NCBI GenBank assembly: GCA_031430575.1
Contig: JANPBT010000052.1
Location: 31,826 to 95,825, forward strand
DNA from: JANMDS01 sp031430575
GTDB taxonomy: Bacteria > Pseudomonadota > Gammaproteobacteria > Burkholderiales > Casimicrobiaceae
DNA: 64,000 nucleotides
Direction of reading: 5' to 3'
Shown: positions 35,397-43,003 of the stretch, piece by piece
Layout: the number at the start of each line of letters is the position of its first letter
Numbering within the stretch: position 1 is the stretch's first letter
Notes under the pieces: generated by a model
The model's input: the letters and a program-made list of their open reading frames with translations, nothing else
Told to the model about the DNA's origin: nothing
Databases searched by the model: none
Position numbers and translations under genes: made by a program

Positions 35397-36011
35397 ATGC
35401 AAGGAAAATTCATCACCTTCGAAGGTATCGATGGCGCCGGTAAATCGACCCATATCGAGGCCACAAAAGCCCAAATCTGCGCCGCAGGTATTGAGTGCAT
35501 CCAGACCCGCGAGCCCGGAGGTACGCCACTGGGTGAAAAAATCCGAGCACTTTTTCTAAATGAAACGATGATGCCGCTGACCGAATTGATGCTGGTCTTT
35601 GCCGCGCGGCGTGAGCATCTCGAAACGGTCATTTGGCCCGCGCTAAGCCGTGGTGCGTGGGTTATTTGCGACCGGTTTACTGATGCCACGGTTGCCTACC
35701 AATCTTACGGGCGCGGCCTGGGTATCGAGCCCGTTGAGACCCTCGCGCAGTTTATCCACCCCGATTTCTCTCCTGATCTTACGTTGTGGTTTGACGTAGC
35801 TCCTGATATTGCCGCGGCACGGGTCGCCGCTGGGCGTACCCATAAAGATCGCTTCGAACGCGAGCAAGCGCAATTTTTTGCCCGCGTGCGTGAGGGCTAC
35901 GCAGCGGTGGCAGCCTCGGCGCCGCAGCGGGTGGTACGGATCGACGCAGAAATGGCGCTTGCAGAAGTAGCGTTAGCCGTGCAGCGAGCTGTTGCAGGCG
36001 TGTTGCGATGA
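35397..36011 (+). CDS. tmk: thymidylate kinase
   Basis: TMK makes dTDP from dTMP. The 204-residue protein has the P-loop F-E-G-I-D-G-A-G-K-S-T, the D-R-F/DRY-type motif C-D-R-F-T-D-A-T-V-A-Y-Q, T-R-E-P-G-G-T for dTMP binding, and a lid with R-x-x-K-D-R-F-E. The ATG at 35397 is preferred; an in-frame GTG six bases upstream is possible. A DUS-like repeat encodes the stretch I-C-A-A-G-I between helix 1 and T-R-E-P-G-G, where other TMKs vary. The stop overlaps holB by 4 bases. Confidence 0.96.
   Translation: MQGKFITFEGIDGAGKSTHIEATKAQICAAGIECIQTREPGGTPLGEKIRALFLNETMMPLTELMLVFAARREHLETVIWPALSRGAWVICDRFTDATVAYQSYGRGLGIEPVETLAQFIHPDFSPDLTLWFDVAPDIAAARVAAGRTHKDRFEREQAQFFARVREGYAAVAASAPQRVVRIDAEMALAEVALAVQRAVAGVLR
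35476..35490 (-). repeat. DUS-like repeat inside tmk
   Basis: Full 15-mer, reverse orientation, read as I-C-A-A-G-I. Confidence 0.92.
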
Positions 36012-37051
36012 GCAAAGATGCGCCCACTGTCGCCACGACACTTACCGCGCCGATGCCATGGCAGGCGAGCTTGCTTTCGCTCTGGCAGCGAGCAGGTGCA
36101 GGGCATCATGCATGGATGCTGACCAGCCCTGCGGGCAATGGTTTGCCGCAATTGGCGCGCGCGCTTGCCGGGGCGTGGCTGTGCGAAGCGCCAATCGATG
36201 GCGTTGCTTGCGGTCGCTGTGAGTCGTGCGTCTGGCTCACCACCGGGGTGCACCCCGATTACCGGGAAATTGCACCGCAGGCACCGGAGGAGGGTAGCGA
36301 AGTGCTTTCTAGGCAGGAAATCAAGGTTGATGCGATCCGTGCCCTCGCGCAATGGGCGGTGAGCTCAGCCCATCGCAAAAGTAAAGTGGTGGTGATTGAC
36401 CCTGCAGACGCGATGAATTTGCAAGCGGCCAATGCGCTCCTAAAATTGCTTGAAGAGCCGCCGCGCGCGGTAAGATTTATCTTGACGGCTTCTGATCGGC
36501 GGCGATTACCGGCGACGATTGTGAGCCGATGCGTAACGCGCGCGGTGCCAATCGCGCCAGAACTGGAAGCACGCGCTTGGATCGCTTCGCAGGGCATACC
36601 TGCGGCGCAGATTTTGCCGCTGCTCGCGCAAGCAGGCGGCGCGCCAATGCTGGCGTTAACGCTGGCCGACCTTCAATGGCAAGCGCAGCGCAGTCAATTT
36701 TTATCGGCACTCGCGCGCCCCGCAGGGCTGTCGGCACTTGCGCAAGGCGACGTGCTTGATGGGCTGGCACGCCCGGCCCGACGGGCAGCGCTCTCGGCTC
36801 GGCTCGATTGGCTGTGTGGGTGGATGCATGATCTGCTTGCGGTGCGGGCGCTCGGCCAGGCCCGCTACAACCTAGACTACAACACCGAAATCGAAAAAAT
36901 TGCGAAATCAATACCCGCCGTTGCGAGTTTTCGGTATTATGCAAATCTCATAGAACGAAGACGTGTCGTACAGCATCCCTTGAATCCTAGGCTCGTGTTG
37001 GAGGCGGCATTGATCGACTACAAAGCACTTACATCGGCGGTGGCAGCATGA
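36008..37051 (+). CDS. holB: DNA polymerase III delta-prime subunit
   Basis: The 347-residue clamp-loader subunit has the four-cysteine zinc module (Cys59, Cys68, Cys71, Cys74), a degenerate P-loop (S-P-A-G-N-G) as expected for non-ATP-binding delta-prime, the A-N-A-L-L-K-L-L-E-E-P-P block and the S-R-C motif (I-V-S-R-C-V). It works with DnaX and HolA to load the beta clamp. It overlaps tmk and pilZ by 4 bases each, the usual tmk-holB-pilZ arrangement. A DUS-like repeat is read as I-P-A-A-Q-I in the region between domains. Confidence 0.94.
   Translation: MSKDAPTVATTLTAPMPWQASLLSLWQRAGAGHHAWMLTSPAGNGLPQLARALAGAWLCEAPIDGVACGRCESCVWLTTGVHPDYREIAPQAPEEGSEVLSRQEIKVDAIRALAQWAVSSAHRKSKVVVIDPADAMNLQAANALLKLLEEPPRAVRFILTASDRRRLPATIVSRCVTRAVPIAPELEARAWIASQGIPAAQILPLLAQAGGAPMLALTLADLQWQAQRSQFLSALARPAGLSALAQGDVLDGLARPARRAALSARLDWLCGWMHDLLAVRALGQARYNLDYNTEIEKIAKSIPAVASFRYYANLIERRRVVQHPLNPRLVLEAALIDYKALTSAVAA
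36597..36611 (+). repeat. DUS-like repeat inside holB
   Basis: Full 15-mer, forward, read as G-I-P-A-A-Q-I. Confidence 0.92.
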
Positions 37052-37422
37052 GCGAAGGCAGTACGATCGTAGCGGGTGGCGCAGGCCGACCCGGAGTTTT
37101 GTCCCTCAATATCAGGGAGCGCACTGCGCTTTATGCCGCGTATATGCCCTGGGTCGAGGGCGGTGGTATTTTCATTCCGACCACACGCCCTTACAAATTG
37201 GGCGATGTAGTGTTCATGTTGCTTTCCCTCATGGATGACGCTAACCGACTCGCCGTGCAAGGCAAAGTGGTGTGGGTGACGCCGCAAGGCGTGCAGGGCA
37301 ATCGGGCGCAGGGTATTGGCGTGCAATTTACCAAGGACGAAACGGGGCAAAGCGCGAAAGCCCGTGTCGAAGCGATCTTAGGCGGTCTGCTCGCACAGCA
37401 GCGCGCGACGCACACGATGTAA
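37048..37422 (+). CDS. pilZ: type IV pilus assembly protein PilZ
   Basis: The 124-residue single-domain protein has the PilZ beta-barrel pattern: V-L-S-L-N-I, Y-M-P-W-V-E-G-G-G-I-F-I-P, L-G-D-V-V-F-M, V-x-G-K-V-V-W-V-T-P and G-I-G-V-Q-F. It lacks the R-x-x-x-R and (D/N)-x-S-x-x-G motifs needed to bind cyclic di-GMP, as the true PilZ subtype does. PilZ works with PilB and FimX-like partners in pilus extension. It is coupled to holB by a 4-base overlap. It is the only non-minor pilus assembly gene in the window. Confidence 0.9.
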   Translation: MSEGSTIVAGGAGRPGVLSLNIRERTALYAAYMPWVEGGGIFIPTTRPYKLGDVVFMLLSLMDDANRLAVQGKVVWVTPQGVQGNRAQGIGVQFTKDETGQSAKARVEAILGGLLAQQRATHTM

Positions 37423-37437
37423 CGATCAACGCATCTA

Positions 37438-37452
37438 TACCTGCGGCGCAGA
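37438..37452 (+). repeat. DUS-like repeat between pilZ and ugd
   Basis: Full 15-mer, forward, 16 bases after the pilZ stop; single copy. Confidence 0.92.
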
Positions 37453-37566
37453 TTGCATGCATTTCGGCCATAAAATCGGTGTCGTAGCGTCGCCCAACCC
37501 GCGCTAAACCAAAACTCAACCGCCGCATCCACCGTGCGCATCGGGTCAAAGCCTAAACTAGCGCGC

Positions 37567-38883
37567 ATGAAAATATCAATTATCGGCAGCGGTTACGTGG
37601 GTTTGGTGACGGGCGCTTGCTTCGCAGAAGTTGGGCACGATGTCATCTGTTTAGACGTTGATAGCGACAAAATCGCCCGCCTCAATCGCGGCGAAATTCC
37701 GATTTACGAGCCAGGCTTAGAAGCCATCATCGCACGCGCGCGCGCAGCCGGGACGATTCGCTTTACGACTGACGCTGCGCTTTCGGCTCAGCATGGTGTA
37801 TTGCAATTCATCGCCGTCGGCACGCCGCCCGATGAAGACGGCAGCGCCGATGTGCGCTATGTATTGGAGGCCGCGCGCGGCATTGCGCAGCATGGGCAAG
37901 GCTTTCGGGTGATCGTCGATAAATCGACGGTGCCAGTCGGTACAGCCGATAAAGTGCGAATGGAAATACGTAATACCTGCGGCGCAGATTTCGACTTTGC
38001 GGTGGCTTCAAACCCCGAGTTTTTAAAAGAAGGCAGCGCGGTTGAAGATTTCTTGCATCCAGATCGGGTAGTGATCGGCACCGACGATCCGCGCGCGGAA
38101 GCCTTGCTGCGCGAGCTCTACCTGCCGTTTGTCTCCGACCCAAAGCGATTGATCGGGATGGATATCCGCTCAGCGGAGCTCACCAAATACGCGGCTAACG
38201 CAATGCTCGCGGCCCGAATTTCCCTCATCAATGAAATTGCAAATGTCGCCGAAGCGGTGGGTGCCGATGTCGAAAACGTGCGCGCGGGAATCGGCTTTGA
38301 TTCCAGGATTGGCCACGCCTTCTTGGCCGCGGGCTGCGGCTACGGAGGCTCGTGCTTCCCAAAAGATGTGCAGGCGCTTTTGCGCACGGGGCAAGGGCTC
38401 GGTGTGCCGATGCATGTGTTGCAGGGCATCGAAGCGACCAACGCCGATCAAAAGCAGCGCTTAGTCGAAAAAGTCTTTGCGCGTTTTGGTCGAGATTTGA
38501 CGGGCAAGCATTTTGCTCTCTGGGGCTTAGCGTTTAAGCCCAATACCGACGACATGCGGGAAGCACCGAGCCGGGTCGTGATTGATGCCCTCACCGCGGC
38601 TGGCGCGCAAATCACCGCCTACGATCCGGTCGCGACCCAAGAAGCGCAGCGCATTTACGCTAACAACCCGGGCGTGAAATTTACAAATTCGGCATTACCT
38701 GCGGCGCAGAATTGCGATGCTTTGATCGTAGTGACCGAGTGGATGCAATTTCGCACCGTTGATTTCGTCGCGTTGAAGGCGGCGATGAAAACGCCAGTGA
38801 TTTTTGATGGTCGCAATGTGTTTGATCCTGCTACGTTGCGCGCTAAAGGTTTCGAAATTTTCCCGACTGGCAGATCGGCGTAA
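37567..38883 (+). CDS. ugd: UDP-glucose 6-dehydrogenase
   Basis: The enzyme oxidises UDP-glucose twice to UDP-glucuronate with NAD. The 438-residue protein has an N-terminal Rossmann fold (I-I-G-S-G-Y-V-G-L), V-A-S-N-P-E-F-L-K-E-G, the catalytic Cys263 in G-C-G-Y-G-G-S-C-F-P-K-D, and a C-terminal UDP-binding domain (F-K-P-N-T-D-D-M-R-E-A-P-S). The frame opens at 37534, but the conserved protein starts at MKISIIGSG (37567). No capsule genes adjoin it. Two DUS-like repeats are built in, read as N-T-C-G-A-D before the S-N-P-E-F block and L-P-A-A-Q-N near the C-terminus. Confidence 0.96.
   Translation: MKISIIGSGYVGLVTGACFAEVGHDVICLDVDSDKIARLNRGEIPIYEPGLEAIIARARAAGTIRFTTDAALSAQHGVLQFIAVGTPPDEDGSADVRYVLEAARGIAQHGQGFRVIVDKSTVPVGTADKVRMEIRNTCGADFDFAVASNPEFLKEGSAVEDFLHPDRVVIGTDDPRAEALLRELYLPFVSDPKRLIGMDIRSAELTKYAANAMLAARISLINEIANVAEAVGADVENVRAGIGFDSRIGHAFLAAGCGYGGSCFPKDVQALLRTGQGLGVPMHVLQGIEATNADQKQRLVEKVFARFGRDLTGKHFALWGLAFKPNTDDMREAPSRVVIDALTAAGAQITAYDPVATQEAQRIYANNPGVKFTNSALPAAQNCDALIVVTEWMQFRTVDFVALKAAMKTPVIFDGRNVFDPATLRAKGFEIFPTGRSA
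37974..37988 (+). repeat. DUS-like repeat inside ugd (TCGA frame)
   Basis: Full 15-mer, forward, read as N-T-C-G-A-D. Confidence 0.92.
38696..38710 (+). repeat. DUS-like repeat inside ugd (PAAQ frame)
   Basis: Full 15-mer, forward, read as L-P-A-A-Q-N. Confidence 0.92.
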
Positions 38884-38891
38884 CGCCGCAC

Positions 38892-39371
38892 CTATTTCGG
38901 CATTTTGCCGAGCGCTTTCATTACAGCTTCTTTATCGGATATTAAAAACGGCCGGTTTGAACATTGTTTAAGATACCCGTCGCCATCGGCGTTGACGTCG
39001 TTGGCGGCAGTATTGAGCCGCTGGGCATTGCTATTGAGCTTATCGACCCGCAGATTGCGCGCCTCATTGCGGGCGTTGAACGCTGCCACCGCCGCTTCAT
39101 CCGTAATTGCGAGCTTTGTTTTGGCCTCATTGATCGCATCGGCTTCTTCATTGAGCGCTTTCACTTCAGTCGAATGCTCACCCATTTCTTTTTTAAGCGT
39201 TGCCCGCCGGATCGCAAGCGCATCGCCCGTGAGCGCGCAATTTCGAATATCGTCGCGCGTCATCGTCGGCAGCGGGTTCGGTAGCGCCAAGGGCGCTACC
39301 ACCGCTTGCGCAAAGGTGGGCAAAGCGTTTAGCGAAAAAAGCACTACGTACAAATTTGGGATGAATTTCAT
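38892..39371 (-). CDS. secreted coiled-coil hypothetical protein
   Basis: The 159-residue protein has a signal peptide (hydrophobic 7-20, ending near T-F-A-Q-A) and a mature part of mostly charged, Ala/Asn-rich helix (about 50-130). There is one cysteine near each end (N-C-A-L and K-Q-C-S-N), which could form a disulfide. I do not recognise the family. It stands alone, converges with ugd across 8 bases and faces the end of the amn-like gene across a repeat pair. It probably acts in the periplasm. Confidence 0.7.
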   Translation of the reverse strand: MKFIPNLYVVLFSLNALPTFAQAVVAPLALPNPLPTMTRDDIRNCALTGDALAIRRATLKKEMGEHSTEVKALNEEADAINEAKTKLAITDEAAVAAFNARNEARNLRVDKLNSNAQRLNTAANDVNADGDGYLKQCSNRPFLISDKEAVMKALGKMPK

Positions 39372-39410
39372 ATTGAAATAGGTGAGTTAAAAAACGGTGG
39401 GATATTACGA

Positions 39411-39462
39411 TACCTGCGGCGCAGATTCGCGCCATTTTTGCCCCAAATCTGCGCCGCAGGTA
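39411..39462. terminator. inverted pair of DUS-like repeats downstream of the AMP nucleosidase gene
   Basis: Exact 15-mers at 39411-39425 (forward) and 39448-39462 (reverse) form a stem of about 18 pairs with a loop near 16 bases. It lies 9 bases beyond the stop of the minus-strand amn-like gene and upstream of the next minus-strand gene, as a terminator would. Confidence 0.7.
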
Positions 39463-39471
39463 GAACGAACA

Positions 39472-40245
39472 TTAATACTTAAAGTGCTTCATTTGTTCGC
39501 CCCGCAGACCAATATCGGTCATCGCCTCAATGCCAATCTCGAGGTGAATCCGCGCCCAATCGTTGGTCACCAATTTATCGCTCTCTTCAGTCTTCACGCC
39601 TTCGGGTGTGATCGGTACGTCCGAGACCAAAAGCAGCGCACCGCGCGAAATTTCATTGTGATGGCCGACAACGAAAACCGTTGCCGTTTCCATATCAATG
39701 GCAATGCAGGTGAGCTTTTGCAGTCGCTCTTGGAAAGCAGTGTCGTGCTCCCAGAGTCGTCGGTTGGTGGTGTAAACCACGCCGGTGCGGTAATCGAGAC
39801 CGCGGGCTACGATTTTGTCCGATACGAATTTATGCAGCTTAAAGGATGGCAGCGCGGGCACTTCGGGTGGGAAGTAGTCGTTGCTCGTGCCTTCACCGCG
39901 AATCGCAGCGATCGGCAGCACGAAATTTCCGATTTCGGTCGAGTGCTTGAGTCCACCACATTTACCGAGAAATAAAACGCCTCTTGGCGCGCGCGCCGAG
40001 AGTAAATCCATGATTGTTGCCGCATTTGCCGAGCCGATTCCGTAGTTGACGATTGTCAGCCCAGCACCGTTGGTCGCGGCCTGCATCGGGCGGCCTTCGC
40101 CATATATATCGCAGCCAAATTTTTCGGCAAAGCGATCAAGATAATCGCGAAAATTAGTAATGAGGATGTGGTCGCCAAAGCGGTCGATCGGCATGCCGGT
40201 ATAGCGGGGAAGCCAGTTGGTCGCGATTTCGAGTCTTGTTTTCAT
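39472..40245 (-). CDS. amn: AMP nucleosidase, short form
   Basis: The 257-residue protein is the short, single-domain nucleoside phosphorylase-like form of AMP nucleosidase, which splits AMP into adenine and ribose 5-phosphate. Diagnostic stretches are V-N-Y-G-I-G-S-A-N-A-A-T, L-F-L-G-K-C-G-G-L, I-A-A-I-R-G-E-G-T-S-N-D-Y and the substrate-binding I-D-M-E-T-A-T-V-F. The long E. coli Amn has an extra N-terminal domain missing here. It is divergent from radA across a repeat pair. Confidence 0.9.
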   Translation of the reverse strand: MKTRLEIATNWLPRYTGMPIDRFGDHILITNFRDYLDRFAEKFGCDIYGEGRPMQAATNGAGLTIVNYGIGSANAATIMDLLSARAPRGVLFLGKCGGLKHSTEIGNFVLPIAAIRGEGTSNDYFPPEVPALPSFKLHKFVSDKIVARGLDYRTGVVYTTNRRLWEHDTAFQERLQKLTCIAIDMETATVFVVGHHNEISRGALLLVSDVPITPEGVKTEESDKLVTNDWARIHLEIGIEAMTDIGLRGEQMKHFKY

Positions 40246-40345
40246 TATTGTTCTTTTTTATTGTGTGATGTTTCTGATTGGACTTGTAGAGTTTAGTTCA
40301 AAACGAGGTCGCGGTCGAGGTGCGTAACCTCACTTCGCCGTGACA

Positions 40346-40397
40346 TACCTGCGGCGCAGAATTGGCTTCTTTTTCGGCTCATTCTGCGCCGCAGGTT
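40346..40397. repeat. inverted pair of DUS-like repeats in the amn-radA divergent region
   Basis: Forward exact 15-mer at 40346-40360 and reverse copy with a final T at 40383-40397 can form a 16-base perfect stem. Unlike the other pairs it lies between divergent genes, 100 bases upstream of amn and 43 upstream of radA, so it cannot be a simple terminator of either. Confidence 0.85.
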
Positions 40398-40440
40398 GGC
40401 ATCTTTGGGCGTAAGTTTGGCTTTGCGCATAATCCGAAGC

Positions 40441-41808
40441 ATGGCAAAACCAAAATCAGAATATGTGTGCACCGAATGCGGCGGCGTTAGCCCGAAATGG
40501 CAGGGCCAATGCCCGCACTGCAGCGCGTGGAATACCTTAAGCGAATCGGCCAAGGCCGTAGCGGGTGCAACGCCGCGCTTTGAAGCGCTTTCCGGTGGAA
40601 CTGGCAAAGTGGTGGATCTAGCGGCAGTGGAAGTTTCCGAGCTGCCGCGCACTTCAACGGGAAATACCGAATTTGATCGCGCCCTTGGCGGCGGATTGGT
40701 GCCAGGCGGGGTGGCATTGATTGGCGGTGACCCCGGCATCGGCAAATCAACGCTGTTGCTGCAAGTCGCCGCTGCGGTATCCCACAAAATGAAAGTGCTA
40801 TATGTCACGGGCGAGGAATCGGCGGCGCAAGTCGCGATGCGGGCGCAGCGACTAAAAGTACCTGCGGCGCAGATTCGGCTCTTTCCTGAGATCCGTTATG
40901 AATCAATCGTAGCGGCGATCGATGCTGAGATGCCCGCCGTTGTAATCGTCGACTCAATTCAGACGACCTACACCGACACGCTCACCGCCGCGCCGGGCAG
41001 CGTCAGTCAAGTGCGGGAATGCGCGGCGATGCTAACGCGCGTTGCCAAAACCCGTGGCATCAGCGTCTTGATCGTGGGCCACGTGACTAAAGACGGCGCA
41101 ATCGCCGGCCCGCGCGTGCTTGAGCACATCGTCGATACCGTACTTTATTTTGAAGGCGACACCCATTCTAATTTTCGTCTGTTACGGGCCGTTAAAAATC
41201 GGTTTGGCGCGGCAAACGAGCTTGGCGTGTTGGCCATGACCGATACCGGGCTTAAAGAAGTCTCAAACCCGTCCGCCCTATTTTTGCCCCGGCACGCTAA
41301 TCCAGTGCCGGGCAATGCCATCGTCGCAACCATAGAAGGCACGCGGCCTTTGTTGCTCGAAGTGCAGGCGTTGGTCGATAGCGGCGGGCAGGGTGGCGCA
41401 CCACGGCGGACAACGCAAGGGTTCGAATCCAACCGACTGGCCATGCTTTTGGCGGTCATGCATCGGCACTTGGGGCTTCAGATTGGCGGGCAAGATGTGT
41501 TCGTCAACGTCGTCGGCGGCATGAAAATCACTGATCCCGGAGCCGATGTTGCGATCTCGATGGCAATTATTTCATCGTTTAAAAACAAAGCATTACCGGA
41601 TAAAACGGTGTTTTTAGGTGAGATTGGTCTTGGCGGCGAAATTCGGCCGATTCAGCGCGGGGTTGATCGCGTAAAAGAAGCAGCTAAGCTTGGTTTCACG
41701 GCCATTGTCGTGCCTAAGGCCAATGCGCCAAAGGGTGTGATTGAGGGCGTGCGCGTTGTTCCGGTATTGCGGTTGTCCGACGTTTTGGATTGGGTTCAGG
41801 AAAACTAG
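40441..41808 (+). CDS. radA: DNA repair protein RadA
   Basis: RadA is a RecA-like helicase that drives branch migration in recombination and natural transformation. The 455-residue protein has the N-terminal C4 zinc finger (Cys10, Cys13, Cys24, Cys27), Walker A G-G-D-P-G-I-G-K-S-T, the RadA-specific K-N-R-F-G and a C-terminal Lon-like domain. The frame opens at 40396, but the conserved start is MAKPKSEYVC at 40441. A DUS-like repeat is read as V-P-A-A-Q-I in a variable loop after R-A-Q-R-L-K. Its role in transforming-DNA integration is notable beside a possible uptake sequence. Confidence 0.96.
   Translation: MAKPKSEYVCTECGGVSPKWQGQCPHCSAWNTLSESAKAVAGATPRFEALSGGTGKVVDLAAVEVSELPRTSTGNTEFDRALGGGLVPGGVALIGGDPGIGKSTLLLQVAAAVSHKMKVLYVTGEESAAQVAMRAQRLKVPAAQIRLFPEIRYESIVAAIDAEMPAVVIVDSIQTTYTDTLTAAPGSVSQVRECAAMLTRVAKTRGISVLIVGHVTKDGAIAGPRVLEHIVDTVLYFEGDTHSNFRLLRAVKNRFGAANELGVLAMTDTGLKEVSNPSALFLPRHANPVPGNAIVATIEGTRPLLLEVQALVDSGGQGGAPRRTTQGFESNRLAMLLAVMHRHLGLQIGGQDVFVNVVGGMKITDPGADVAISMAIISSFKNKALPDKTVFLGEIGLGGEIRPIQRGVDRVKEAAKLGFTAIVVPKANAPKGVIEGVRVVPVLRLSDVLDWVQEN
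40859..40873 (+). repeat. DUS-like repeat inside radA
   Basis: Full 15-mer, forward, read as V-P-A-A-Q-I. Confidence 0.92.
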
Positions 41809-41935
41809 CGCCGATGGTTGGCTTCGTTTCTCCGTTTGTCTGGTCTTGCACGCGCTTGTCGCTTTCGCGCGTATCTTTGTAGCCTGTTTGCGACGATGTA
41901 CGTTATTCGGACGTCGTCGCTTGTGTATTCCTGTA

Positions 41936-41963
41936 TTGACAATTACAATTGCATAACTATTTT
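41936..41963 (+). promoter_or_regulatory. possible sigma-70 promoter of pilus operon 2
   Basis: A perfect TTGACA (41936-41941) is followed 16 bases later by TATTTT (41958-41963) in an AT-rich stretch just upstream of the fimT-like gene. Upstream, at 41890-41920, an imperfect GCGACG...CGTCGC hairpin may end radA transcription. Confidence 0.45.
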
Positions 41964-41989
41964 GGTTAATAAAATAGACAAAATGCGAT

Positions 41990-42523
41990 TTGCGTAAACA
42001 AAATAATAGTACTGATTGGGAGCACGTCATTTATCAAAGAAGGGCTTTTTACGATAAGCGACCGCAAATTGCGGACGGTTTTTCGCTGATCGAATTACTG
42101 ATCACGGTCGCCATTCTCGGCATCGCGGTCGCGTTTGCGATCCCATCGTTTGCGCAGTCGCGTGAGCGTGCGCAGGTGCGTGCGGTCACCGGCGAGATTG
42201 CTGCTGCGATGAAGTGGGCGCGAGCAGAGGGCTTACGTACAAATCAAGCCGCGACCGTCATCCTCGGTGCCGCAGCGGTTTGCGCCGATGGCACCGTGGC
42301 TGCATGGTCAGTGCGCGTGGGCGCCACCACCCAAAAATGTGCGCCAATCGCTGAATTTTCAAAACGCTATTCCAACGTCGTGGCGCTGACATCTGCGACA
42401 TTGAATTTCAATGCGCGCGGTATCTCGACCACTGCGTTTCCCGGATACACCGTAGTTAGCACGAGCGTTGCCGCATCGCGCACGATTTCGGTCGAGTTAT
42501 CGGGCCGAGTGATGGAAATTTAA
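41990..42523 (+). CDS. fimT: FimT/GspH-type minor pilin (operon 2)
   Basis: The 177-residue prepilin has the cleavage site D-G^FSLIEL with Glu5, then V-A-I-L-G-I-A-V-A-F-A-I-P and M-K-W-A-R-A-E-G-L-R, the FimT block. No ATG or GTG is in frame before the leader, so the start must be the TTG at 41990 or another rare codon, giving an unusually long leader of 30 residues; no ribosome site is clear. It opens operon 2 and ends 3 bases before pilV. Confidence 0.82.
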   Translation: MRKQNNSTDWEHVIYQRRAFYDKRPQIADGFSLIELLITVAILGIAVAFAIPSFAQSRERAQVRAVTGEIAAAMKWARAEGLRTNQAATVILGAAAVCADGTVAAWSVRVGATTQKCAPIAEFSKRYSNVVALTSATLNFNARGISTTAFPGYTVVSTSVAASRTISVELSGRVMEI

Positions 42524-42526
42524 TCC

Positions 42527-43003
42527 ATGGTTGCGCGCACTCCAAAATTTGCAAAAGCGATGTCTGGCTTCGTGCTTCTTGAAGCAGCGGTTGCGTTTAT
42601 TTTGGTTTCAATTGGGATGATCGGGCTAATGATGCTTTCGGTCAAAGGCTCGCGCGCCTCGCAAGAGAGTTTTGAGCGTACCGTGGCCGTAAATTTGGCG
42701 ACCCAAATAGCGGTCAAGGTGCGCACTGCCGGTGATGGCCTGCTCGAGTGGCACGGCGTAGACGTTGCAAATTCTGGCACTTGGATTTCGACCAATCCTG
42801 CCACGCTCGTTGCGCTGAATGAGCTGAGCACCATCGCCGCAGATCAGCTGGCCTCCGCCAGCGCCCGGGTCACGTTACGGGCTTCAGACGGCCTAAGCGC
42901 CTGCGCCGCGCCGCCCTGCGAAGTCATGGTTGATGTTGCCTGGACGGGCGCCAGTCGCCAGCTTCGCAGCTATGCGCTCTATAGCTGGGCGGGGGTGCAA
43001 TGA
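42527..43003 (+). CDS. pilV: PilV-type minor pilin (operon 2)
   Basis: The 158-residue prepilin is processed at S-G^F-V-L-L-E-A with Glu5, followed by a Met/Ile-rich helix (L-V-S-I-G-M-I-G-L-M-M-L). The residue at mature position 2 is Val instead of the usual Ser or Thr. It has two cysteines near the C-terminus (C-A-A-P-P-C). It overlaps pilW by 4 bases. Confidence 0.85.
   Translation: MVARTPKFAKAMSGFVLLEAAVAFILVSIGMIGLMMLSVKGSRASQESFERTVAVNLATQIAVKVRTAGDGLLEWHGVDVANSGTWISTNPATLVALNELSTIAADQLASASARVTLRASDGLSACAAPPCEVMVDVAWTGASRQLRSYALYSWAGVQ

Noticed and set aside
10840..40397. The inverted pairs as REP/BIME elements or a CRISPR array
   Set aside because: Most copies are single and intragenic, spacing is irregular, there are no regular spacers, no cas genes and no RAYT-type transposase in the window.
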